From Piscicola geometra (Eukaryota; Annelida; Clitellata; Hirudinida; Piscicolidae), in assembly GCA_943735955.1 (NCBI GenBank), contig OX030967.1, positions 3,399,590 through 3,463,589 on the forward strand: DNA of 64,000 bases, in the 5' to 3' direction. Position numbers and translations under genes: made by a program. Numbering within the stretch: the first letter of the stretch is position 1; every line of letters begins with the position of its first letter. Under the pieces are notes generated by a model that saw nothing but the letters and a program-made list of their open reading frames with translations, searched no databases and had not been told where the DNA came from. This document shows positions 31,863 to 43,822 of the stretch, piece after piece.

Positions 31863-32205
31863 TGCGAAGGGTGAAGTGAATGGACTTTCATTGGCCAATG
31901 AATGGTTGTTCATTAAATACATTTAAAGAAATGAAAATGGTTTATAAATTTCTTTTTTTACATTGTATTTTAACTATTTTCAAAAGCTAGTATTCATTAC
32001 AGTAGAAAGCCTTCAATCTCAAAATAAAAAATACAATGTTTCACTTTTATTAGAAGCAAAAGATAATACTCTTGAACAATCATTTCCTTGATCATCACCA
32101 ACACTACTGAACACTGACCACGAAACCATCATCCTTAACCATCAGCTCCATTATTACTCAAGCACCACCACCAGCGCAAGCAGCAGCGGCTTCTTTCACG
32201 GCTTC

Positions 32206-32883
32206 TTACACAGCCCTTTCGATAGCCTTCATCGAGGCAACCACTCCCGGCCACAGTTCCTTGAAGGAAAGGTCGATGGCCGATGGTGGCACGACGAAGC
32301 TAGGACCCCTGAGTTCAGGAACTGCCCCGTACTTGACTCCAGCCACCGCCTTGGCGTAGTCCATAATTGAACCAGAAGCTGGGTCTGTTGGAACCGGAAG
32401 AGTAGAATGGGTGAGATGAAATGTGGAGATAGTAAGGAGTAGAGGTTGGACCGGGTACCCGATTCGACCGGGTGACCGCGAGTACTGTCAGGCTGTGAAT
32501 AATACGGACCATTAAAAATATATATATATAATGGGAAAAATTTATTAGATAAATTTAATTCCATTTTTTACAGACAGACCAAGCTGCAGTGCCGTAGGGA
32601 AGAAAAAAACAAATGATGGAATTTAGACCTATTATGTTAGTTTTTATAACGTAGAAACTATAATAAAATTTTTTCACTAATTATACGAATAACTTTATTT
32701 TTTTAATTGTGGAGAATAAGAATTTTGTCAAAAAACATATTTTTAACCTTATTGAGAAATTAATAATAATGGAGGAAAAAATTCAGAAAAGGATTAATTG
32801 TTAAAATATTCACAATTACGTCCCACTAAAATTGAAGATTATAAAGATGTTTCATTTTATTGGAGTGAAATGAACTAATTTCC

Positions 32884-32920
<37 letters not shown>

Positions 32921-35900
32921 TTTATAGTGCCCTAGTCTCGACACTTCAAATCTTTTTCTTCATCTCCCCCTTTCTCTCATCTCCCTCTGTCTCCAGATTG
33001 CTCCCACACTTCTCAGCACCACTTCTTCCATCCTCCGATCCTCTTCCTGGTAACCAAGGACCCCTTCCATCGGGTCCTGTTTTCCACGCTCCCTTCTCCA
33101 AACCGTCAGCCATTCTTCTCTCCACTCTTCATACAACCCACACTCCAACAAAACGTGCCTCTCATTCTCTTCCTTCCCACAAACACACTTCCTATCCTCC
33201 TTCTCATACTTCCAGCGCACAATTTCATTATTCCTTACCGTCAAGCTATCCCCCCTACACATCATCCTAACTTTCGCTCCATCTGAACCATCTACATATT
33301 TTTCCAACTTCCTGCTTTCTGACCTCTCCTCACGGTATCTTCTCAATCTTTCACTTTCCTGTATTTTATTTCCCCATTCCTCCCTTCCTTTTTGTTGGAT
33401 TCTCTTCACCAGCTCCCTTTCCCCCATCCCTCCGACCTCTCTTTCTGAAACGCCCATCATAAACACTCTTGCTCGTGCGCCTTTTCCTCCACGTACCATT
33501 CTGCTCATAACCTCCACATCCAATTTTTTTCCTAAGTTGGCTACACCTCTCCACCATTTAGATTTCTTACCTATCTCCTCTACACATGCTCTACCTACTC
33601 TTCCTACTATATCTTTCCCCTCTAATGTCCTAATCATAAAGTCTGTCATGACCTTAGCCTCTCTTTCCCAGAATGTACTCCAGGCTGTTTCACCATGTAC
33701 TACGACATTTCTTACGCTAGTCTCTACCCCCCATATCCATCTCCCAAACTTAGTCTGCAAAACCTCTAACTTCTTTCTTTCCTTAGCTGACCAACCAACT
33801 GCTGCAACCCCATACATTATCTTTCCTACAACCAAGCTTTTCCATGCCTCCCTGCCCATGATAAAACGACTTCCCGATCTTTTTGCTCCATATTTTACCA
33901 TGCCGGTTAGGCTTCCAACGTTTCTCATCATTTCACCAAATTGATAAATCCCTCCTTTTTTTCCCCCTTTAAGCTTTAATCCTAAATACCTTACCTCATC
34001 ACATTTTCTTATGGTCCTACCTCTAATTACCCATTCTTGACATCCTTCCATACTTGTATTACCAACCAGTTCCACAACTTTAGATTTCTCTTCATTCAGT
34101 TTCATTCCATATTCCTCTAACACCTTCAGTACATCCTCTAACACTATTTTCATATTATCTTCGTTTTCCGCCGTCACTAGGATGTCGTCAGCATAAAGCA
34201 TTCCTCCAAACCTCCACTCTTTCTTACTATCTTCCCTACCCATTTGATTGTGTACTTTCATCACTACCCCGGCTCGATGGTTATCCAGAACCGCTGCCAC
34301 ATCCCTACTACAAGAAGAAGCAAAAAAATTTTCAGCCTGTGGTCGTTTAACTTCAGACCCAAAATCATCTAATTTGAAAGCTAAAGCTCTTGAAGGTTTA
34401 ACCCGTATGAAAAGAAGTACATACTTGATTGAATTACTTATAAACAATCAAATAACTTTAATTCTTTTATTCAATAAATATCTGAAATTTAAATCTGACT
34501 TTAAAATAATACTGTACAAATTTTTTTAGGACTAGCACGTTTGGGGCTGGTGAACACAACAGCAAAAATGAATGAAAAGACTATTTTTTTGGGAATGGGT
34601 CGGGACCAAGTCAAAAGGTTTCGGAACGGGTCGGGACTAGGAATCGAATTGCGGGAACGAGACGGGACGGGAATCAAAATTCTGATGGCCCATCGGGAAC
34701 GGAACAGAACGAGAAAAAAATTCGGGAATGGGACGAGAAAAAAAATTCGGGAACGAGACGAGACCGGGAATGAAAAATCGTCCATGTCCGACCTCTAGTT
34801 ATGAGGCAGTGGGAAGTGGTTTGGAATGAAGTGTATGAGAAAATAATAATTGTCGACAATTTGTGTGTTTGGTGAAATATCATAAATTATTTAAATTAAT
34901 TTCAAGAATCATGAAAGTATTTTATAAAAGTTCTAAATTTAAAATTTTTTTCAAAAGTTTATTTAAGCCGTAAATAAAGCTCCAAAAAGACTCGCTTACA
35001 AATGGTTTTGCACGCTTCGCCTCTGAGCCACTTTGTATTAAAGACCTTTTCAATGGCGTTTGCTGCCGCATCGGCCACTCTTTTCTGTGGTTGTGGTGGT
35101 TGATGTGGTGACCATGCTGTGGTTGTGCTGGTTGATGATTTTTGAAGTTTAAAAGTTAAACTTTTAAAAAAAATTAAATTCTTACTGATTCGGCGTCATC
35201 TTTAGTGATGAGACATTTTTTCGTGGTTTGATCAATGGCTGCGAAGGGAGTCAGCCAGTAGTTGCCTAAATCAAAAATAATAATAATACATTTTTTGATT
35301 AGTAGTTAGCGGATAAATGTGACAATAAACTTGGAGTTCTTAGTTCATATAGATTCTCAGATTAATTAATAATTTTCAGTTTTAAACAACTTGTTAAACT
35401 GAAATTTCGCACAATTCAGCGATTCAAAAATTGCCAACAACATCATCCTCACCATAAGTGTGTAGAGAGATGAAGTGGATGAGGGATGGATAGAGGGAGT
35501 GCAAAGCCTTTTGGAGAGCTATGATCTCAGGCTCAGAGGCTGCGTGGCTGCCGTGGTAGGTTTGGGAACATTGTTGTGCACTTGAGCCTGCAGCTGTTAC
35601 AGAGACAGAGTTGAGGTTGGTGGAGTGATGGATATTTATTTATTTATACATTAAACATTTATTTATACATATTCCCTTCAAAAATTATTTTCGAGCGTCT
35701 TTGAATCTATGAAAAGACAATATATTTGATTGATTGATGGATGAGTTAGTGAAAAAGTTTGCGTAATTGGAAGAACAAATTACTGGGTAAAAGTTATTTG
35801 TTAAGGAGTAGGTGATAGAAAGAATTCGATTAATACAAAAAAATTAAAGAATATAAAGATTGAGTTGTTTTTCCATTCAAAAGACAAAACTAAATTTTTT

Positions 35901-38139
35901 TCAATTTTAACTAACTTTTTCGATTATTCCAAGCCATAAAACCTAGCGAAAAACCCCAAAACTGTTCCACTCAATTCTTGTTCCGACCAACAAATTCTCA
36001 TTCACCTCTTTGTTCCATCCTCCTCCACTCACTTGCCCAGGCATAGGCTGCATTTCTGTTGAGGTCCACGCCAATACAGCCTGGTTTGTTGGTGATTCTC
36101 TTGTTCTTTCGGAACATTCGGTTCTGGGAAAGAAATGAGAATTATAAAGTGCCTAAGGGAAGATGGATTAGAAAATGTAGAATATAAATTTTTTCAATTT
36201 ATATATAAAAATATTAAACTTGATAAACTTGAAATTCATGAAATTAAACTCCACACAACTGAGATATTTTTCGAACATTAAAATCTTCAAACCTCTTGAG
36301 TCTTCAGGATTTCCACAAATTCCAATACCCAACCCAAACACCAAAAGCCCTCAAGGACCCACCTTGCCCTCGCTTGCCCAGGAGAATTCGTAGCCATCGG
36401 GGTTGACGACAGGCAGAAAGTGCCATTCGTAAGTGTCCAAGAGGTGCTTCACGTCCTTGTCGCTGTCGTAGTTGTCGATCATCTGGGAGGGAGTGAGGGG
36501 AGGGGAGGAGAGTGGTTAGATTGGAGGAAGGGGTTGTGAGATCGCATACTCATGCACTCACATGTCTAATGATCTTCATCATGGTGGCTGTGGTGAGCCA
36601 CTCTCTAGCATGGATCATCCCATCTATCCACACCACCCTCTGCGTGCTATTGCCGCTTTTTTTTATCTAGAGGTTAATTATCAAATTCAATTAATTAATT
36701 ATCACACTAATTAAATGTAGTGGTTAATAGAAAACTTCCACAAGATTCTCAAAGCGGTCCATAAAACCCGCCACCTTGAGTCTTCTGATTTGGCGACTCT
36801 CGATTGACATGCCGATCGTGTCGATGGAGCATCTGAAGCCACTGATGCATTTGGAAGCCAAACGGTCTATCTCGCTGTTTATCTGGAAGGGAGTTGGAAG
36901 AGTTAGGCAGTGTTGGGAGTGAGGTTTTGGTTCGGAAAAGTAGTTGAAAATGTAAAAAATATTTTGGTGCTTTTCAAATTTTTTAGTTTGAGACAATTTG
37001 TTTTGGAATATAAGCGAAGTATTTGATGAAAAAAATGGAAGCACTAACAGTATTATATCTCAAAATGTCAAATCGAAAAATGTTGGAGATAGAAAAGTTA
37101 ATGTTGCAAAGTTATCAAACGGTTTTAAGATCGTTGAAGTCTTCGTAGTTGAAGGAGGGACTCCTGTTGGCAAGCCTCTTTGCTTCTTGGGCCACGTCTC
37201 TGAGGATTTAGTGAGGAGGAAGGTTAGTCGAATGAAAAAGGGGAGATCAGGGGGTTTGGTCAGTGGTTAAAAGTGGAAAAGCAGTGCAATGGTGGTACAA
37301 AAGAAAATGTCTAAAAGTAAAATGTGTAATGGGCAATGGAAAGGTTGCAAAGTAGGAGTGTTGTGGCGCTAAACACAAACCCCGCAAACACCTTACTTAT
37401 TCCAAAACACAGCCCTCAAACCCACTCAGCAACGTCGATGGCAGAAACATCATAGGCCATTCTCGACTCCTGAAAGAAAGATTGAACCACCGAGAGAACC
37501 TCTGGTGCCACAAAGATGTCGTATTGCTTTTCGTCTGCCTTCCATATGTCTATCTGGCGTGGAAGGGAATTTACTAAACGGGTTTTGAAACATTTTGATT
37601 GAGTAATTGCATAAAGAGTTTTTTTCGAAATTATATTTTACATTATTCTGAAATATCTTTTGAGCATCAAATCAAATTATAAATGTTTGAAAAAAATTGA
37701 TTGATGAATGAGTGGGTTATGCTGGGAATGGTTTGGCTTCATGGTGAATTGGTGGATTGGAAGGTGCGTCTTATACATGGTGTTTTACGGGAGTTATTTT
37801 TAAACTTCATAATGTCTTATAAAAACCACGTACTTTTCCTTCGTTAGCCAGACGCATCAACACATCACGGTGAAGTGAAGTTTGCGGGTGAACCACCAAG
37901 ACTTTGTATCTGGAAGGAGGATTAGGCTTGGGGAATTAACAAAATGGGAAGAAGTAAATGAAAAAAGTCAACTATAAAAAGTTAGAACTTTAAAATTCTA
38001 ATTAAACTTTTAATGAGCGTTTTTTCCCTACACGACCACCTAGCCAAACTCCACCCCTCCTCCAAGCACCACCAACTCACCCTCTATAATCAGCAACAAC
38101 ACTGACCACCAACGTCAGCAACAAGCACAGTCTCAACAT
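32206..38139 (-). CDS. Secreted procarboxypeptidase A-like (M14A), 12 exons
   Basis: A zinc exopeptidase precursor that would be secreted, activated by propeptide removal, and remove C-terminal residues. Twelve exons with agreeing phases (38139-38081, 37909-37834, 37553-37426, 37199-37121, 36882-36775, 36666-36562, 36482-36363, 36123-36033, 35593-35453, 35265-35186, 35084-35000, 32384-32206) give 416 residues, the family length. Residues 1-16 are a signal peptide (MLRLCLLLTLVVSVVA), then an about 90-residue prodomain. Zinc ligands: IHAREWL (HxxE) and ISLHTYG (His). Other landmarks: PVVNPDGYEF, GVDLNRN, CSQTYHGSHAASEPE, YPASGSIMDYA (substrate Tyr; a hydrophobic Met at the specificity position, favouring A-type specificity) and VPELRG (catalytic Glu). 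Exon 4 uses a weak donor (ACC before GTTTGA). The last intron holds a LINE. Confidence 0.92.
32885..34320 (-). mobile_element. 5'-truncated LINE in the carboxypeptidase intron
   Basis: The element lies in the last intron of the carboxypeptidase, in the same orientation. It starts in the middle of the reverse transcriptase and ends in a 3' UTR followed by a perfect (ACT)n tail of about 35 bp (minus strand). The exact 5' end is uncertain (34300-34350). Confidence 0.85.
32960..34300 (-). CDS. LINE reverse transcriptase, C-terminal part
   Basis: An open frame of about 440 codons from the element. It includes FGGMLYADDILVTAEN (catalytic YADD), GMKLNEEKSKVV, EVRYLGLKLKGG, and a long Arg/Glu-rich thumb/C-terminal region. 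That region ends in a CVCGKEENERHVLLECGLY zinc-finger-like motif, typical of several Jockey/I-type LINE clades. The finger-domain part is missing. There are no stop codons. It is a different family from the LINEs at 21.3 and 59.7 kb. Confidence 0.88.
   Translation of the reverse strand: MAAVLDNHRAGVVMKVHNQMGREDSKKEWRFGGMLYADDILVTAENEDNMKIVLEDVLKVLEEYGMKLNEEKSKVVELVGNTSMEGCQEWVIRGRTIRKCDEVRYLGLKLKGGKKGGIYQFGEMMRNVGSLTGMVKYGAKRSGSRFIMGREAWKSLVVGKIMYGVAAVGWSAKERKKLEVLQTKFGRWIWGVETSVRNVVVHGETAWSTFWEREAKVMTDFMIRTLEGKDIVGRVGRACVEEIGKKSKWWRGVANLGKKLDVEVMSRMVRGGKGARARVFMMGVSEREVGGMGERELVKRIQQKGREEWGNKIQESERLRRYREERSESRKLEKYVDGSDGAKVRMMCRGDSLTVRNNEIVRWKYEKEDRKCVCGKEENERHVLLECGLYEEWREEWLTVWRRERGKQDPMEGVLGYQEEDRRMEEVVLRSVGAIWRQREMRERGR
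34530..34800. repeat. GGGAACGGGACGAG-type degenerate repeat
   Basis: A stretch with many variants of CGGGAACGAGACGGGA and AAAAATTCGGGAATGGGACGAG ends in CCGACCTCTAG. Such repeated GTCCCG/CGGGAC segments occur in subterminal regions of some hAT elements. No transposase or clear inverted end was seen here. It lies within the last carboxypeptidase intron. Confidence 0.5.
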
Positions 38140-38339
38140 CGCTACTATAAAACAAACTTGATTAACTCGATCAGTTTTTTTGTATTTTAATTTTATAAAA
38201 GTTAAAGAAATAAATTCTATTTTAGAATAATATTTCAGTGAGGTCTCTTTTAAAGCGAAGAACATTGTTATATATTTAAAAACAGTAGTATGTACATATA
38301 TTACAATCTTCAAAGACAATTAAGTTGATAAAATATGAT

Positions 38340-39298
38340 TAGAAGTGTTCTGAAGTGTATCTATCTACTGGTAACTGTTTTGATATGGGTGCTGATGACA
38401 ATGAAGCTATCAAAAGCTCATTGTTTAATTGATAGAAGAGTAGATAGTTGAGAATTTGTGATAATCTGAAGAATATTTCTATTTAATTTCCTGTGATAAC
38501 ACCAAATGTGAAACTTTAAACGATGGGAAATATTTTAAATATAAGATATTTAGTGCTTTTTTGCTTTTCTTTATAAAAGCCACACGCCCAACACCAATTG
38601 AAAAACCTCATTAGAAACGCCCATCCTGCACGAAGAAAATAAAGTAAAACTTCTCTGACAAGGACAGTGCTCGGGTCTCTATATTTTATAAAGGTATAAA
38701 TTTCTGGCAAAACATGAGAAATCAAAGAATAATAGAATAAAAAAATTATTTATTTAGCTAAAAAAATTGTGGATAAAGTTAAACTTTCCAATGATAAACA
38801 AAAGTCAATACCTAATGAGATAGGAACATTACTAAACATTTTAACAAGTTTATAAAACGCAATAAAAATGTCCTCTAATTGAGTTTGGAAATTTATTTGA
38901 TATTAAAAAAATAGATGCATCTGGTTGGCAACTGAAGATTTAAAAAATTATTAAATTCAAGTTAAAATAAAAGAAGAAGTTGGCTATGTAACAAAAACCA
39001 TGTTACAGTTCATCCAACGAAAGTTTTCAAAGAAAATACTATAAACAATACAGTAAAACTTCTCTTATAAGGACACCATATTTTGTTCTTATGAGAGAGG
39101 TTTACTATGGTGAGAAATTTTGGAAAAAACACATTTTTTACCAAAACTTTATGAAAAATAAACCAAACAAAACAAACATTATGCACTATTTTTAAAAATT
39201 GCCTATTTGTTTCTTATTCTTTTTTAACGCAAATAATACGATTTTATAAATTTCTAATTCTTAACAGAAGAAGTAACTTCCCTCCAGCAGCTAAAAAA
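38340..39298. other. AT-rich region upstream of the carboxypeptidase
   Basis: Unique AT-rich sequence including the presumed promoter. Two ACTTCTCTTATAAGGACA-like segments (38648-38670 and 39058-39075) are a small direct repeat. No gene. Confidence 0.45.
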
Positions 39299-40031
39299 CA
39301 TTTTTTGGATGACATCCGCCAAAGCGGTGCAAATTTTAACTAGATCCGCCCAAATTTACAATGCTGGCCAATGTTGGAGCACATTAGCACAACTGTGTTG
39401 CTACATATACTTAGTGTATACTTTCTGTTCTGTATGTTATTTTGGAATATTGCTATTATATACTTTATGTATATTCTGTATTTTCTTTTTATTCTATTAT
39501 TATTAATTCATTATAACAACTATATTGCTATATATACTTAGTTTCTTCGTATTTTCCCCTTCTGTATGTTCTTTTAGAATCTTGCTATATATACTTTATG
39601 TATATTCTGTATTTTATTTTTATTCTACTATTATTAAATTATTAGCACAACTATATAGCTATATATACTTAGTTTCTTCGTATTTTCCCTTTCTGTATGT
39701 TCTTTTGACATGCTGCCTTATCGAACGATTACTCTTTCAGACACCCATAAATCAATCAACCAAGAAATCTGTTATCAATCAATCTTCTTTATATAGTTCA
39801 TATTTCACAAATATACAATACAATACAACGACGAGTATTATTAACATGGCGTAAACCCGACGAGCTTCAAGACCCCATATATTATATTTCATTAGATATA
39901 TCGACCTACTTATTATAGACGTATCTTCTATATTTACTTCTTATAAATGTATCGTTTACATATCTGGAAGAGTGGCAGTTAGCGCGGCCCAATCACCATC
40001 TGCACCGCTTAGGCGGATGACATCCAAAACA
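39299..40031. repeat. Repeat with inverted ends GGATGACATCCGCC...GCGGTGCA
   Basis: The left end (TTTTGGATGACATCCGCCAA then AGCGGTGCA) and the inverted right end (rightmost TGCACCGCTTAGGCGGATG then ACATCCAAAA) match closely, with CATT on both outer sides. Inside is a tandem repeat (39395-39705, unit about 130 bp with TATACTTTATGTATATTCTG). The minus-oriented ATTGT-tailed end at 39815-39876 is also inside. It could be a non-autonomous DNA element or two head-to-head fragments of one retroelement (both ends can be read as LD-IR-SGA). Confidence 0.5.
39815..39876 (-). repeat. ATTGT-tailed dispersed repeat end (copy 4)
   Basis: Reverse complement of the block at 16616-16690, with the pentamer tail, slightly diverged (GACGAGCTTCAAGACC). 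Confidence 0.75.
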
Positions 40032-40689
40032 TTAACACTTTCATCAACATCATCAGCTGACACGTTTACACAGTTAATAAAACACTTTTGTTTGTTGTAG
40101 AATTAACATTATCCCAAAGCAGCCCTCAGCCATAAAATTGCATCTAATAAAGTAATTTTTATTTAATTTTTAAACATCTCTTCTGCAGAAATATCTTCGT
40201 CCAATGAATCTAGAACAAATCTCAACATTTTAGTAAGATATCTTAATTCAAAGGCTTGTATAATTCCTGCATCAAGTGATTGAAGTTTAGAAGTTGTGTT
40301 GAGTGGGAAACATATTAGTTTTATGTTAGAAAGTCTAGATGTGGATGTGATGAGCAGTTTTACCGTAGTTTAAAAAAATTTTTAGAATACGAAATTGCTT
40401 CAAATATATCAGAACATTCAAAAACCGTTGTTTCTGATAATAGACTCTTGAACCTCTTGCTAAAAAAAGAAATATTCTCCCACAAAAACTGCAATTCATC
40501 TAGTGAAAAAAACTAATTCTTCTAAATCAGCAAGAGTTTTTGAGCACCTATGTTAACTAGGTATTGACATCCCCACACCAACTCAATCGGCAATATATAA
40601 CTCATATGTTAGAGAATCACAGAAAATGCAGCAAAACTTTGAAAAAAAGTTTTTAAAAAGAAAATTGGGTCTCTGCACTTTGACGGTAA

Positions 40690-41275
40690 AAAATTAAAAA
40701 GCAAGAAATACAAGTAATTGTTTTAAAAAATCAGCATCGTGATGATAGTCTAGCAGCACTAACTCTAAAGGGTGGAAAAGCTTCAACAATATTTAATGGA
40801 ACAACTGAAGTGTTAGAACAAGAGTATTTATGGGGAAGTATCAAAGTTGTAATTTGTGATACTACGAGTGCTAGTACTGGAGCAAAAAAGTTAGTTGTTG
40901 TTTTAAAGAAAATTTTAAGAAAAAGGCATTCCTATACCTCAGAATAAGTGTCAACCACGTATCAGATTTAGTCCTAAGGCATTCAATCGACCAAACTCTT
41001 GGTGGAAAGACAACTTCTCTTAACTTATCCCATGACTTTATTGAAGAAATTAGTGAAAACTATACAAATCTTAAAAAATACTTTCGACAAAGTATGCATA
41101 GCAATAGACTACTACCAATAGTCAAAAACAAATTTGCTATTTCGTGCCCTATTGAAAAAATTCCAAAACAGTCGCATGAAAAGTTTGTTGAAACATCTTG
41201 AACCCACAATTACATCTTCACAGTTTCATTATTATCATCTACATGAATGTTATCATGTATATTCTTAATATTTTA
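40690..41275 (+). pseudogene. Decayed transposase-like fragment
   Basis: Plus-strand frames with breaks read LAALTLKGGKASTIFNGT, IKVVICDTTSASTGAKK and, after a frame change near 40975, QTLGGKTTSLNLSHDFIEEI and RQSMHSNRLLPIVKNK. The ICDTT...TG and the GG-TT-S-S-FIEE-Y segments recall a group of transposon-derived proteins common in invertebrates; the assignment is from memory of the pattern only. The 3' half is duplicated at 45395-45690. Confidence 0.45.
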
Positions 41276-41642
41276 AAATAATATAAAATTATTTTATCTG
41301 AGATAACCACTAAATAATTTTCCAATACTCGTTTGTGTACGTAACGAATAAAATATTCACCATCTTTCTGGTTACTATTCAATGCAGTCGGAAGCCTTCA
41401 ATCTTAAAATAAAAGAAACTTGACATGTTTCACTTTTATGTGACGCGTGTGAAATAATAACACGAGGAAGTTTTTTGAAACACTAAATTTGGAAAATTAA
41501 TGTTGAAGAACCGTGAAAGTATTTAATAAAAATTCAAAATTCACAAAATGGGTTTAAAAAGTTTATTTCTCCCGTAAATTTTTTTTATAAGTCAATTAAA
41601 TTCGTCGAAACATTATTTATAGTTCCATAAAGACCCACTCAC

Positions 41643-41727
41643 ACAGGGTTTTACACGTTTCGCCCCTAAGCCACTTTGTATTGAAGACCTTCTCAATGGC
41701 GTTTGCAGCTGCATCAGCCACTCTTCT
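41643..41727 (-). pseudogene. Duplicate of carboxypeptidase exon 11
   Basis: An 85-bp exon with preserved acceptor (CACAG) and donor (GTGAGT), matching 35000-35084. It reads RRVADAAANAIEKVFNTKWL then RGETCKTL. It is open, but no carboxypeptidase exons 1-9 accompany it. Confidence 0.8.
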
Positions 41728-42084
41728 CTGTGGTGGTTGATGTGATGACGTTGAAGTGGTTGTGGTGGTTGATGTGGTGAAGTTAGTGTGGTTGTGGTGG
41801 TTGATGTGATGACGTTGAAGTGGTTGTGGTGGTTGATGTGGTGAAGTTAGTGTGAACGAAAGAAGAAGATGAAAATCTATTCGTAGATGAGTAGTTAGAT
41901 GATAAATGTGACAATAAACTTGGAATTCCTAGTTCAGATAGATTATCAGATGTATTATTAAATTTCAGTTTTAAAAAACTTTTTAAAGTAACTGTTAAAG
42001 TAACTGAAATGTCTAAACCAATATGGAAACACTCGCACAATTCAGCGATTCAAAAATACCTACAACATCATCCTTACCAAAAGA

Positions 42085-42160
42085 TAATATTCTTAAACAA
42101 TCATCTCCCTGATCATCACCAACACTACTGAACACTGACCACGAAACCATCATCCTCTCC

Positions 42161-42217
<57 letters not shown>

Positions 42218-42470
42218 GTAATCATCATCATCATCATCATCATCATCCTCATCATCGTCATCCTCTCCTTCATCATCATCATCATCATCATTAAAGGTTT
42301 TTATAATTTTATTCATGAATATATCGAATAGGTTTGCATCAATAGAGACGGATAATGGTTGCCTTGTTTGAATTATTGAATATTGCAATGAAGGGGTGGT
42401 GGTTGTGGGGGGGTGGTATTGAAAACTTGAGGGTGGTTTAATCAAGAGTCCATTTAAATTATTTTATTTC
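42085..42470. repeat. (CAT)n microsatellite and flank, copy 1
   Basis: Pure and interrupted (CAT)n at 42163-42292. The flanking sequence (TTGAACAATCAT, CACGAAACCATCATCC, TATCGAATAGGTTTGCATCA) is repeated at about 43500-43560, 44050-44170, 44340-44530 and 46880-47290, marking successive local duplications. Confidence 0.9.
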
Positions 42471-42720
42471 AAATTCGAATTGAAAAGTTAATCGTCAACA
42501 TAAATAAATGTTTTATAAACGCTTTGAAACTATTTTTGATTGCTTTAAAGCTTGACTACAATAGCGAAGTTATCATCTCGGGAGACAATTTCTTTAAAAA
42601 ATACCTTAAAAGTTTTTTATATATATTTAATTAAAACTCGCATATGCAAATTTTATTCTAAAAATTGATTAATTCAAATGAAGCGTTAACGATTTAACGA
42701 TGTAATAGCTACAAATCTAG

Positions 42721-42760
42721 TATAAAGGCATGAGCTTTTCGACTGAGAATCGTCAGCCTA
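42721..42760 (+). promoter_or_regulatory. TATA promoter of peptide gene 3
   Basis: The same TATAAAGGCATGAGC block and GTCAGCC start, with TTGATTAATTCAAATG about 55 bases upstream. Confidence 0.75.
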
Positions 42761-42793
42761 AGACTCTTGCTCAGAAGCCTTTCCAGTGTTACA

Positions 42794-43081
42794 ATGAAGC
42801 TCTTGCTCACTCTCCTCCTCCTCGTGTGTCTGGTGCAGTTGCACGTGCAAGGTGAGTCGACCAAACATCGCTTTGCCGCCTCTTTCATGCTTGCCGTGCC
42901 AAGGCTTGATTGCTTATGAATAATTCATCTCAAATGTTTGAAACTCCACAAAGGGCTTTCCCTCCAAGAGGTTCTGTTGGAAAAGAGAGCTGTGAAACGA
43001 GCGCCTCCTGCTACGACAACCGAAGAACAGATGCAGAATTGTGGAGAACAGGGGAAAAAAAGATCTGCAACAAACCGCTGA
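42794..43081 (+). CDS. Secreted peptide precursor, gene 3
   Basis: Exon 1 (42794-42851) encodes the shared signal peptide. An inferred intron of 102 bp (GTGAGT, acceptor CCACAAAG homologous to the CCACAG acceptor of gene 1) leads to exon 2 (42954-43081), giving 61 residues. After the signal come a pro-region GLSLQEVLLEKRAVKR with two KR sites, then APPATTTEEQMQNCGEQG, KKR and SATNR. The single Cys and the G-K-K-R sequence (amidation/dibasic type) are notable. A polyadenylation signal lies at 43183. The AAAG acceptor is weaker than usual, so the splice is inferred; homology between genes 3, 4 and 5 in exactly this frame supports it. Confidence 0.65.
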
Positions 43082-43643
43082 ACTTAAGATGAAGACTCTA
43101 ACAAAAACCTATTGACAATATGGTTGCCATAGTTTATTCAACAAAATTATAATTCAGACCTAATGTTCAAAGTACCTTGATTAATAAAGCATCGAAAAAT
43201 CAGTCGAATGTGTTTTTTGCTTCTCGTTCAGATGAATTGCTGCATTGGAAGAGCCGACGAGATTTCCTTTTGGAGAGGGGAGCGACGCTTCGGAAGAATG
43301 TTTCCATTTACTTGTGCAGTCTGAGGAGTTTAGAGATTTGCAAAGATTGGCGCTGAGAAGGCGGTTGTCGAGTCCTTGGTGGGGCATCAAAGCATTTGCT
43401 CACAACTCCTCCATCTCTCTCACACATCCCATGTACTATTCATTGCAGTAGAAAGCCTTCAATCTTACATTATAAAAATTTAAATGTTTCCTTTATACTT
43501 GAAGCAAAAGATAATAATCTTGAACAATCATCTTCCTGATCATCACCAACACTGACCACGAAACCATCATCCCTAACCATCAGCACCATTATTACTCAAG
43601 CACCACCACCAGCGCAAGCAGCAGCGGCTTCTTACACGGCTTC

Positions 43644-43822
43644 TTACACAGCCCTTTCGATAGCCTTCATCGAGGCAACCACTCCCGGCCACAGTTCCTT
43701 GAAGGAAAGGTCGATGGCCGATGGTGGCACGACGAAGCTAGGACCCCTGAGTTCAGGAACTGCCCCGTACTTGACTCCAGCCACCGCCTTGGCGTAGTCC
43801 AGAATCAGGCCAGAAACTGGGT
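43644..43822 (-). pseudogene. Duplicate of carboxypeptidase exon 12
   Basis: A 179-bp terminal exon, same length as 32206-32384, with acceptor (AATAG) and stop preserved. It reads PVSGLILDYAKAVAGVKYG and VPELRGPSFVVPPS, keeping the catalytic Glu. With the exon 11 copy at 46062-46146 upstream it forms the 3' end of a partial carboxypeptidase duplicate; peptide gene 4 sits antisense in the intron between them. Confidence 0.82.
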
